Assembly: GCA_030247855.1 (NCBI GenBank)
Contig: JAPDRN010000027.1
Coordinates: 124,001-188,000 of the forward strand
Length of the DNA: 64,000 nt
Direction: 5' to 3'
Origin: Knufia peltigerae
Taxonomy: Eukaryota > Ascomycota > Eurotiomycetes > Chaetothyriales > Trichomeriaceae
Shown: one piece after another, positions 1 to 9,306 of the stretch
Layout of the letters: every line of letters begins with the position of its first letter
Numbering within the stretch: position 1 is the stretch's first letter
Program-made: the position numbers and the translations under genes
The notes under the pieces: generated by a model
Seen by the model: the letters and a program-made list of their open reading frames with translations, nothing else
Told to the model about the DNA's origin: nothing
Database searches by the model: none

Positions 1-33
1 GTTCACGGCTGACCCTTTGCGTAGGTGACATTG

Positions 34-722
34 GCTACTCTTTGATCGTCCCGTCAAACACGTTATCACGCTCAAAACCTTCATGTCGAAAGAGGTCATC
101 AAACAAGCGGCGCAGGTATTTTGTAGTCTGGCTCGCGCTTCTCGCCTAGCCCGCGGACATAGGTCAGGTATGTGGCAAATTCCACGGGCAGACCCTGTGG
201 TGTTTTGTTTCCGCCTGAAAACGCGTCGGGCCTTTGACGCTCGACTGGGTGCCTTTATACCCTGCCAGGGAAGTGACCCTCGTAGAAAGGACAATGCTGT
301 GTACGACAGCGATTCAAGGTCGTCGCGCGGTGATGAATCTACCCGTCACAGAAGGTTCAAGTTAGCTTGGTCGGGTAAACTGACCACTCTCAAAAAATAG
401 GTACCGTGACGCGACAGAACTTACTGACGTCCAAATGGGCATTGATGCTGGCGTAGCGACAGGTGCTGATTCTATCCGGCGGCCGGCGAGTCCGAAGTCG
501 ATCATGTAAACAATGTTGCCCCTCACACCGGTGCCCAAGACGAAGTTTTCTGGCTTGACATCACGATGGACATCTCCTTCCGTGTGTTCGTGTATCGCGT
601 ATCGCCATCTTGTCTTTGTTCTTCCAGAGCTGTCCGATTCTCAAATCTTTTCCATCTTCCGGCGACGCAGGTGGTCCCGATCTAGGTGACTCCGATGGCT
701 CGTGTGCCTCGGGAGAAGCCAT
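34..722 (-). pseudogene. Casein kinase I family relic
   Basis: Reading minus from 722, the strand starts with an ATG and a Pro/Ser-rich leader, then loses the kinase N-lobe and shifts frame into catalytic-core motifs typical of casein kinase I: HRDVKPENF, IDFGLA and RYASINAHLDV. A canonical intron follows (GTAAGT donor, CTAAC branch, TAG acceptor; about 310-420 in plus coordinates), then RDDLES, LPWQG, LPVEFATYLTYVRGLG and the C-lobe end KYLRRLFDDLFRHEGF before a stop at 34-36. These blocks lie in different frames: there is a shift between LPWQG and LPVEF, and another at DYK/YLRR from an extra A. The N-lobe with its glycine loop and lysine is missing. I conclude it is a decayed gene copy. It lies near the window edge, but its stop is inside. 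Confidence 0.75.
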
Positions 723-3700
723 CTCATGAGGATAGGCTACAGCGCGAGATAGGACTGACTGTATTCTGGTACATAAGGAAAATGGTGGGTTAGCGATAGT
801 TATGAGGAAAAGGTAGAGCCCGAGAAATACCAAGTGAGGACGAAGGTTCTTTCGGGCTCGTCATAGGGAGACCGTTTAGGCCCTCGGTATCTTCAGCACG
901 GAGAAGTATTGCTCTCCTCCGAAAAGAAGCGGCTTTACGATTGAAGTTGTCCTCAGGCTATTGTGGCTCATCAGGCGTGTAGTTGTTGTAATTTGGAGGT
1001 TAGAAAAGAGCCAGAATAGAATGTGGTCAAAGGATCTGAAGAAGGTCGTGAGACTCTCGGCGTCAGGCTTGGCTTTCACACGATATGTGACTCAATTGCT
1101 CAATCTGAGGCGCGGCCACACAAGGGCTGTCCGATTGTCGTGGATGGACCATAGGGAGGAGGATGAAGGAATTGTTGTCGAGCCCTTTGAGTACCTAGGT
1201 AGGTACTTATGCCGGTGCATCTTGAACAGCGAACGCAGATTGAAATCCATGCGGTCTAGCACAATTGCCAGTCAATGTGTATACCAAAGAGGTGGATGAC
1301 GGATCTCATCAAGCAGTCACTTTGATAACAACAAAGGTTTTGTTCTGGTCTTGACTGTTTGTATGCTGGAGCTTGTCCTGTTGTTGACTGTTTGTATGCT
1401 GGAGCTTGTACCTCATAGCAATTACAAAGGTGGTTTTGTATAGTGTCTGGTTCAAGGAGGTTTTGCTGCCACGATGACCAGTCAACACATATCCTCAAAT
1501 GTTGTGTGATAAATCTCATCAAGCACAGCACTCACTTTGATATCAACAGAGGATTTGTTCTGCGGTTGACTGTTTGTATGCAGGAGCTTGTACCTCCTAG
1601 CAATTGCGAAGGTGGTTTTGTATAGTGTCTGGTTCAAGAGGGTTTTGCTGCCACGATGTCCAGTCAACATGTATATCGAGGAGTTGTTGTGATGAACCTC
1701 ATCAAGTCTTCGCTTTGATATCAACAGAGGTTTTGTTCTGCGGTTGACTGTTTGTATGCAGCAGCTTGTACCTCAGAGCAATTGCAAAGGCGGTTCGGAT
1801 AGCGTCTGGTTCAAATGGGTCTTGCCACAATAGCCAGTCAACACGTATCCCAAGGAGTTGTGTGATGAATCTTGTCGGTTTGATAGCAACAAAGGTTTTG
1901 TCCTGAGACTGACTATTTGTGTGCTGAAGCATGCGCCTCATAGCGATTGCCAAGAGTGTTTTGAAGAATATTTGGTCCAAGAAGGGCTTTGCGCTGGAGA
2001 ATTGCCTAGTCCTCACCTACCTAGACACGCAAGTAGGGATATATATGTATATGCCGAGACTGCAACGAATATCACAAGTTTTCCAGGGGGGAAGGGGGGT
2101 TCTTTATACTTTCTCACAAACGGACGACCTACTCTCTCGTGAAGGTTTGAAACATGAAAGGTCGGCGTGACTGTGGTGTTTGAGACTGTCCTCGCAAACA
2201 CTTACTTTGAATCGAGCCTCGTAACACACTCGATGGCATTTACTGGGCCGGCACGGAGTATGACAACAAATCTGTGACAAATGGCATGAGACCAACAACC
2301 CATGTTCACTGGAAGAAGCGGCCGCCAACAATTGGATCCTTGTGACTCACGATGCTGTACACAATACAATCATTGTAGTCTATTCGAGTATCGACTGATT
2401 ACCTTGTAGTGACCATCCAAATATTATTGTGTAGTCAGTCTGTGATCCCGTGATCCGTCGGTTTGTGAAGGTCTGATGCGGTTACTCCGGATGCATTTTC
2501 TGGCGTCTCAGCCGTTAATCCGAACACAGCGTGACCAACAAAGCTGCACATACAGTTCACGAGTAGATTCAACTATCATTCTCAGGTGGCTTTAGGTATC
2601 TTTTGTATTCACGAACCTCCATTACTCGAAAAGAGTAGCAGATGAAGGTCCACACCTCCATAGATGGAACCAGCATCGTGGGAATCGGAACGGAAAATCC
2701 CTCCCGACAGTTACCTCTGGAGACGAGACCAGAGTCCGGCCCGGGACTTTACTTTTGTTCAAAAAAGTACACAAAACGATCAGATCGTCTTCATCAAACG
2801 AGCAGTACCTGGTATTCTTTTCGGGCCTACATTCAACCGGCACGGCAAGATGCCCACGCATATCACCAGAAGTGCTATTTTGCAATGGCCGTACGAACAA
2901 GTACGAGTTCACACTAAGTCCTTGGAGCTATGCCTGGTCATTGAAACATGGGCCCTGTCATTCTATTCTTGAAAGCTTTTACATTTTGCCTTGCGCAACT
3001 TCGGTGTGAACATGGACATACAGACGATCAGAAACGGACACTCAATTCGAATCACCAACCTGCTCTAGAGAACGTCCTTTCCAAGAACCAAAATGTGTCG
3101 GATCTTTCACCCTGGTCCGCACAGCTTCCCCAAATGAACCAAGAAGCCAAATGCACATCTTGACTGCTACTTTTTCGAACCTCCAACGATAATCCCAGAA
3201 TGGTGTCAGCTTCGATCTGAACCAGGCCATCGACCGGAGAATGTGCGGCCTGCGTCTTCCACCGCAAAGCAGGGAAATTGTCCAAACCATCGCAATCTGG
3301 GAGAATGGTACAAGGATAGGAACAAATTCACGAATCCAACAACAGGAGGAAGAGGACTAAGTGACGGAACACCGGCGACTGCACGCGTGAAATAGGGCCT
3401 CAAATTCTGCGAAACATGGACTTATAGCCTCTCCATGGGCACTGGGAGTGGGGCAAACAAGTGATGGTCAATTAAACACGAAGTTAATGACTGCTGATGC
3501 ACCCATTTTGTGATACTCGCCGGAGGATTTGGTATATTTCCACTGAGAGTCCCAAGGGGGAGTCAATCAAGTACTTGGCTCGGCGCGTTCGATTGTACGC
3601 CTCGAAGCGAGTCTTTACAAGTAAGTCTTGGCGCGCAACATGTTACGATGTGCTTTTTTAAACTTGACATGCACACCTGAGGCAGACAATAAAGCCGGTT

Positions 3701-3813
3701 TGTGGCTTCAGAAAGCCCGCCTGCACTCTGCCAGTTTTAAATCGTTTCATCTCCGTTTCACACCGATTATCGTCTATAGCTACTGTCCTTTCCAGGAACC
3801 TTTTCCATGAGCA
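723..3813. other. Gene-poor region with tandem repeat
   Basis: Apart from the ~180-bp tandem repeat, no convincing gene is visible. Short open frames at 2640-2970 on both strands have no motif I recognise. A palindrome-rich motif CCTAGGTAGGTA lies at 1191-1207, and a related ACCTACCTAGA at about 2015-2025. Confidence 0.5.
1288..1990. repeat. Tandem array of ~180-bp units (4 copies)
   Basis: Four diverged units begin near 1288, 1501, 1685 and 1859 and run to about 1990. Each carries the blocks TTTGATATCAACA, GTTGACTGTTTGTATGC, GAGCTTGTACCTC, AGTGTCTGGTTCAA and CCAGTCAACA in the same order. The first unit is longer because of an internal ~31-bp duplication around 1350-1413. On the minus strand the middle units keep an open stretch reading roughly FAIA-RYKLLHTNSQPQNK-SVDIK, so the repeat may once have been coding. 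A single partial copy of the same unit lies at 57541-57606. I know no family name for it. Confidence 0.85.
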
Positions 3814-4599
3814 ATGACGTTCCTGCACCTGGACGGAACTCTCGTGAGCGAAGACATCCTTGGTATGGGAGGCTCGGGCTTGGTCGTTCGTGAGGGAACA
3901 TTTGCAGTCAAAATACCACGACTCTGGCGAGGTGTCGATGTACCTGACAATGGGAGACTCACACCTGAGGCGGAGGCTTTCGATATGCGCCAATTCAGAA
4001 TCGATCAGATGAACCAAGAGAAGCCGATTCTACAGAGGTTAGGAGACTGCCAGGGAGTTGTTCCTTGTTTTGATCTGGACTCCTCCGAAGTTTCGATTCG
4101 CATGAGGTACATGGAGAACGGTGATCTTCGCGACTACCTAAGAAGCCAAAAGCCGGATCGACAGACCCGACTCCTATGGTTGAGAAGTATGGCACATACT
4201 CTCTCTGATATCCACCACCGACGTGTCATTGTCGCCGACCTACGTTCGGACAATTTCTTGATCGACGAGGGCATGTCCATCTACTTGGCCGATTTCGGAG
4301 AATCCTGCATGATGCCATTGGATTGGGACATGAAAGATTCCAATGCGGACGGAGAGTCCGCCGCTACTGACATTGGGCAATTCGGCGCAGTCATGTTTGA
4401 AGTTATAACCGGCCAACGGTGTAAATTCGACCTCATGCAAGACTGGAAGTCAACTGGAGATCTGTTTTCGTGGCCACGGAGAGATAGTCTTCCTTCGGTC
4501 GACGGGTTATGGTTGGGCCACATCATTGAGGCTTGCTGGACCCAGGGCACTTTTTCGTCCGCCGATGATCTTGCGACGGCGCTCGAGCAGGCCTGTTGA
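3814..4599 (+). CDS. Small kinase-fold protein, HRD motif changed to VAD
   Basis: A 261-residue protein spanning a near-minimal kinase fold. A glycine-rich loop (GMGGSG, residues ~17-22) and the FAVKIPR lysine lie in the N-lobe. The hinge region MRYMENGDLRDYL is followed by the catalytic loop VIVADLRSDNFLI, where the usual HRD is VAD but the catalytic Asp and metal-binding Asn remain, and then ADFGES as the DFG motif. The C-lobe ends at an Ala-Cys-stop, so the protein is complete but short. The frame is intact from ATG 3814 and I see no intron. Small single-domain kinases like this occur as multi-copy accessory families in Pezizomycotina. Activity is plausible because Lys, Asp, Asn and DFG are kept; the substrate is unknown. 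It has no operon-like partners and lies between gene-poor stretches. Confidence 0.85.
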   Translation: MTFLHLDGTLVSEDILGMGGSGLVVREGTFAVKIPRLWRGVDVPDNGRLTPEAEAFDMRQFRIDQMNQEKPILQRLGDCQGVVPCFDLDSSEVSIRMRYMENGDLRDYLRSQKPDRQTRLLWLRSMAHTLSDIHHRRVIVADLRSDNFLIDEGMSIYLADFGESCMMPLDWDMKDSNADGESAATDIGQFGAVMFEVITGQRCKFDLMQDWKSTGDLFSWPRRDSLPSVDGLWLGHIIEACWTQGTFSSADDLATALEQAC

Positions 4600-5577
4600 A
4601 ACAGAGGTCTTCCTATGCTGACTGAAGGAAAAGTTGCCTTGAAACGAAAATGATTCACAACAATTCGATCTGCTCTTCTTGACCTGGGCCAATTGCGCCT
4701 CCAGGGCCTCTGAACCTTGATTGAACATCGGCCATCCCTCAATTGTTGGCCGGAGTATCCGTTATTCCACATGATTTTTAGATACCAAGTTCTTGTATTT
4801 CAAAGCTTCGCACTTGGCACCTCGCACCTCCAAGAGGTAGGCTCTGGGACTAACCCTCCAAGCTTCTCGACCTTCTCGGAGTTAAATTGTTTACGCTCTA
4901 TTCTACAAAGTCGATCGCAGGACCGACCATCATGTTTTGTCTGGAAAATGGGTCCAGGAGTTGATGGGATGGGAGATGGGATGGGAGATGGGACGGGGAA
5001 CGAAGGCACTCCGCTAAAAGGGCCCTCGTCGCACAACAAAGGAGAGGTGGGAGGCCAGGGAGCCAGGGAGGCAAGAGAGGCAAGAGAGGCATGTGGGCAG
5101 TTCAAAGCTAAACGGTCCCTGACGCCGTTGTATCTATTTCGAATGGAGTACGCTCACTTTATTGCACTTGGCTTGGTCGAGAGTGGACTGAACCGAAGGT
5201 TGGCGACCATCGAGGAGGTCTTTCTAGGTAAGAATGAGAGGTGGTTTACCCCATTCAAGGATGGCTTGATCTAGAGCTGCTTGTAATCTCGAAACAATGG
5301 ACATTGTGTAGTAGTGGACAATCATTTACTAAAGGATTCAGTACGAAGGAGGGCTTTTGGCTGTACAGTAGGTGTCGAGGCCGCAGTGTAGTGCCCGAAC
5401 AGACAGCACTCGTCACATGATCAGGATCCTGACACCGCCCCTGGTATTGTATCCCTAGATCCATCTCTCTTACTTTTCACGCCTCGACGCTGACTTTGTA
5501 CGGTCTCCAAACATCATCAACGGCTTGGAACCGTCACGAGCCCTCGCAGTGGTTTAGTACAAAGTATCCGTACTTTC
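4600..5577. other. Intergenic, short G-rich repeats
   Basis: No gene is supported. At about 4965-5000 the block GGGATGGGAGAT is repeated, and at about 5050-5095 there is a run of GGCAAGAGA-type repeats. These keep an open frame (4717-5274) without any recognisable protein features. Confidence 0.5.
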
Positions 5578-8165
5578 ATGTCTCTTCGCACCTCAGCATC
5601 CATCTCAGTGAAACTAGGCATCAGTACCTCCATGCCCACAGATGGTCCGGCGGCAAATCTCGCCCCTTCCAATATCCACTGTGCGTTTCTAGACCTCAGC
5701 CTCTCTGCAATATACTCGGTACCAGAGTATGGTAAGAATCTTGACAGCTTCAGCCCGATAAAGCTATTGTGGCTTGTCAGGTGATTCACCATGTTGTATC
5801 AGCCTGAGCCAGTTGAAAAGACTGGGAAGTGATCAGGCTGCAACCTCGAATTCCATCTGGGCAAAGCAAGATTCCCACAGAACCTCTTCCATTCCCAACA
5901 AGCAGTCCTCTCTTTTCGACGGACAGCCTTTTCTCGCCAACGAGCAGTCTACTCTTTCCAAAGAACAATCGTCCCTCTCTAACGAACAGCCATCCCTTCC
6001 TGACCAAGTTTCCTCCTTCGTTGACAATCAACAAAGTGTCATTTCTCTCCCACGGCCAGTCTTCCATTTCCTGGCCAGAAACATGTCTTCCCTCACCTCC
6101 CTTGTCAACGAAATGTCTACCATTATCGGCGAAATTTCCTCCTTGTCCCACGACGAGCCCTCCATTTCTGACCAAATGCCTTCCCTGTTCGGAGGAACGT
6201 CTTTTTCTGCCAACGGACTGTCTTCCAACTCGATAGAATTGGTCCATTTCTCGGACGAAATGTGTATCCTGTGCCACGACACAATAAGTTCCCTGGTTGA
6301 AGCTCACCTGAGTAAGTATGCTCGGTATTCCTCTGGGCCACATGCCACTAACATCGATGCCTCGCAGTTGATGTCAGTAACCACAGGGTCAAAGTGGTTC
6401 CATGCCCTCGGTTTTGCCTCTCTTGTACGATGATGCGACGAATCAAGATCTTTTGCCATATTTCATGCCTAAGCATCCTTGCTTATAGCTCCCAAGACGA
6501 TGAGGCACCTACCAAGGCTGACCTCCACTCCTATGGGAGTCTCACAAGGCCCAAATGGAGAGAACAGCCCGGGGCAACACACCACAAAGAATATTGTGTC
6601 GACCAATGCTTGTCAGCTCTCCGGAACAGATTTTCGGACGATTTGGTGGACCGAATACCGATGGAAATCGTCCTGGGAGTCGTGGAGCAATTGGGGCGTG
6701 GCCGTCTCTCGGGTATAGGAGAATTCAGATCTTTCATCGGCACGTTGCGTCGGGGTTTGGTTGAAGCCAAGGTGTCGGTAGACCTGTCCTGCCTGGTCTA
6801 TCAAAAAACCGTGTCCTTTCGCGGTGTTTCCTACATCTCATGGATCAGCAATCGATCCGATTCACGAGAGAAGCTCTGCCTGTCCCACGAGAGGCTTCTA
6901 ACAAACGAAAGTCGAGTTGCAGTATCAATCGACGAAATAGGTGTCAGGAATGTTCGAACTTTCGACCATGGGACACCGGTCATTCCTGCGGACGGGAGTC
7001 CATGGTATTTGGTCACGAACTTCATTCCGGGTATGGTATTGGAAGGCATCACCAACGTAAGGCTATACCGATCGGTCATCGTGAACCGTCTGACACAGCA
7101 TTAGGGTCTCGTCCTCCGAGATTTACGGCCCAGGTCCGTCTCTGGTCTCCACGACTCCTCCTTGTGGGACACTCCAAACCCTCCTGCCATCGACGAAGGG
7201 AATTTCTTCTCGCTGCCGATGTCGAGCGATCCTCACTCTCGATTCAGATTTGTTCCTCTACCCGCGGAAACCTGTATGTTCATCGTGCACTGCGAGGCCG
7301 ATCGGATTGTGGGCATCTGCGCCCACGGCTTGACCACTCTCCGTCCGACGTGCGGCATTTGCGACGTCTATGCAGAGAACAAGACCGTCTCACGCCTTTG
7401 CTTTCCGTTGAATGCGGGGGAAAGGATCTCGGGAATTTGGCTCCGTACCCCAAAGTTCGTGCCCATCGACGTCTGTGGTATCATAGTAAGTCGAGCCGGC
7501 TCTCGCAGGCAGACACTCGGACTGACGCGATCTAGGTGAAGACCACCCATTCTCGAGTCCGCCTGTTCGGCCTCTATTCGCGTCTCACCCACGAGTGTTT
7601 CGAATATCATTCTCTGCTCGGTCCGACGGACGGCTCCGTCGACGGAATCTACTCCAACGCGATCAGTGACCCACTCGATTCCGTCTCACGGGTCGGGGTC
7701 GTCTGCTCTCCGGCGGACAACCACGATTTACTTGAAGACCGATCGACCCCGCCTCTCCAGGACTTTGAAGACCTTTACACCATGTCCATGGACTGGTACG
7801 TGACGGCCGCCGCCCTCGACGACCTCCGCAGCTTCTGCTTCTTTTACGACAGGGCATCTCCCTCCTCCTGGACCGGCGCTTTACTTGTCTATCGTGACGG
7901 GAGCCGGGAGGTGATTGGTCATCTCCGATGGGGCGCGTTGCCCTCGAGCAAAGTCACCTCGCGGGAGAGTGTCCGGTACTACAACACCCAGGACGACGAG
8001 GACGAAATGCACCATTTCCTCCAGTGGCAGCTGCCGGGCTCCGATCCGGACCCACCTGTCAGTCACAACGGTGAGGCCGGAGCCAGCTGGTTGTCACTTC
8101 CGAGCACCGGTACCATCTGCTGGTGGTTTGGACGACTGGGAGGTCGGATCGAGATTGAACCTTGA
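5578..8165 (+). CDS. F-box-like protein, five-exon model
   Basis: Proposed exons 5578-5731, 5781-6311, 6368-7056, 7105-7485 and 7536-8165 give 2,385 nt and a 794-residue protein. All four introns (48-56 nt) start GTAAG, end in AG and keep frame. The third intron removes an otherwise in-frame stop at 7102-7104. The N-terminal ~230 residues are Ser-rich and contain about 19 heptad repeats. A weak F-box (LVDRIPMEIVLGVVEQL) lies in exon 3, followed by a long C-terminal region with blocks such as VCGIIVKTTHSRVRLFGLY and WTGALLVYRDGSREVIG, which resembles the C-terminal part of fungal F-box proteins that feed substrates to SCF ubiquitin ligases. Exons 3-5 are firm. The first two exons are less sure: ATG 6431 is an alternative start that would drop the heptad region. 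Confidence 0.6.
5897..6295 (+). repeat. Degenerate 21-bp repeat (about 19 units)
   Basis: The sequence has a 21-nt period. On plus it encodes seven-residue units such as NEQSTLS, KEQSSLS, NEQPSLP, GEISSLS and DQMPSLF. Stops are excluded in most frames, so long open frames exist on both strands. I favour plus because splice sites join it in frame to the F-box-like gene. Confidence 0.75.
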
Positions 8166-8232
8166 TTGGGGGCGCTGGGTCACTGACACAAGAACAAAAG
8201 AATAAGCTTCTTTTGATTGTGAGACGCATCAT

Positions 8233-8277
<45 letters not shown>

Positions 8278-9306
8278 TTCTCTCTCTCGTTGTTATTTGC
8301 ATGTGGCAGAATAAGAGTGGATTAGCGTTTGAGGGAGCAATGGGGACTACTCGCCCCCCCCCCCCTTTTATCAGTCGGATTCACTCAGCTTCGGGGTTTT
8401 GATCATCGCCACGGACCTAGCTTGCAAGAGTCGTCCCGTCTCCCCTTGTCCCCCAAAGTCATTGAGCGTAGCCGTTTGTTCTTGCTTTCCCCCCAAGTCC
8501 CGCTGCACACACACAAGTCTGGAAATGCGTACGGAGTAGCACATTCTTTGGAGAAGGGGCACCTCGTGGGTAGATAGGTAGATATTTAGCATTGCCTGGT
8601 AATGTGCCCAGGTAATGTGCCCAGGTTAGGTACCTCTTTTGTCGTCCCGAGTTGTTGGCGACGAACGGACCAATGAATTTAAAACAAAAAGAACAAACGA
8701 GGCTGCGATTTTAAATCCCAGAGTGCAACTTTTGATTGGCCGATTTCTTTACTCGTTCGAAGCTCATCAATTGGGTCTTCAAGTTATTATACTCCGTCGA
8801 CGTGACGCTCGAGTACAAGTCACTTTTCTGCCCTTCTCGAGTATAGACACTCACAACAACAGCAAAAAAAAGAACTTCTTTCTCTCTCTAGAACCAACGA
8901 GACTAGATGGTCTATAGTCAAATATATCGTAGTAGTAGTAATAGTACAAATGTACATGTAGTACACACTCCTCTTAGAAACATCATCGTACAGAGTTTTC
9001 CACCTCCCCCAAGAACCCTTGGGCGCCGATTGCACTATCTCTGACAGAAGATCTTTCAGGGTTGCAAAAGTTGCAAAGACCGAAAAGCCGAAGAAGAGAA
9101 ATCATCTCGAGATCCAGAACATAACGCGACCCTGAAAAGATCGAGCAGAGAGACAGAGAGAGCCTTCGGTGGACCTGGAAGCTGGATGGCGTAGAGGGAG
9201 GATGGTGAAGAGATTAGGTTGTCATACGATAATGGCGAGGCTGATGCTGCTGCTGCTGCTGCTGCTGAAAAGACAGCGAGGCCCTTGGAATTTCGACTGG
9301 CGGTCG
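8166..9306. other. Convergent intergenic region with microsatellites
   Basis: This lies between the 3' ends of the F-box-like and ING genes. It holds a CT microsatellite (8234-8290), a poly-C run near 8355, a 15-bp direct duplication (TAATGTGCCCAGG) at about 8599-8627 and a CTG triplet run at 9243-9266. No gene is seen. Confidence 0.6.
8234..8290. repeat. (CT)n microsatellite
   Basis: Uninterrupted CT dinucleotides run to about 8270 and are imperfect to 8290. Confidence 0.95.

Noticed and set aside
1288..1990. CRISPR-like array
   Set aside because: Repeats are ~180 bp, diverged and without spacers; a eukaryotic genome.
2664..2972. 102-codon plus ORF
   Set aside because: No recognisable motif, overlapping open frames on both strands, no intron support.
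4717..5274. 185-codon plus ORF
   Set aside because: Starts without ATG context, contains simple G-rich repeats and no domain features.
5786..6343. 185-codon minus ORF with Gly/Arg heptads
   Set aside because: It arises from the 21-bp repeat, which lacks stops in most frames; splice sites favour plus.
7102..7104. Nonsense codon in the F-box-like gene
   Set aside because: It is the TAG acceptor of a 48-nt intron starting GTAAGG.
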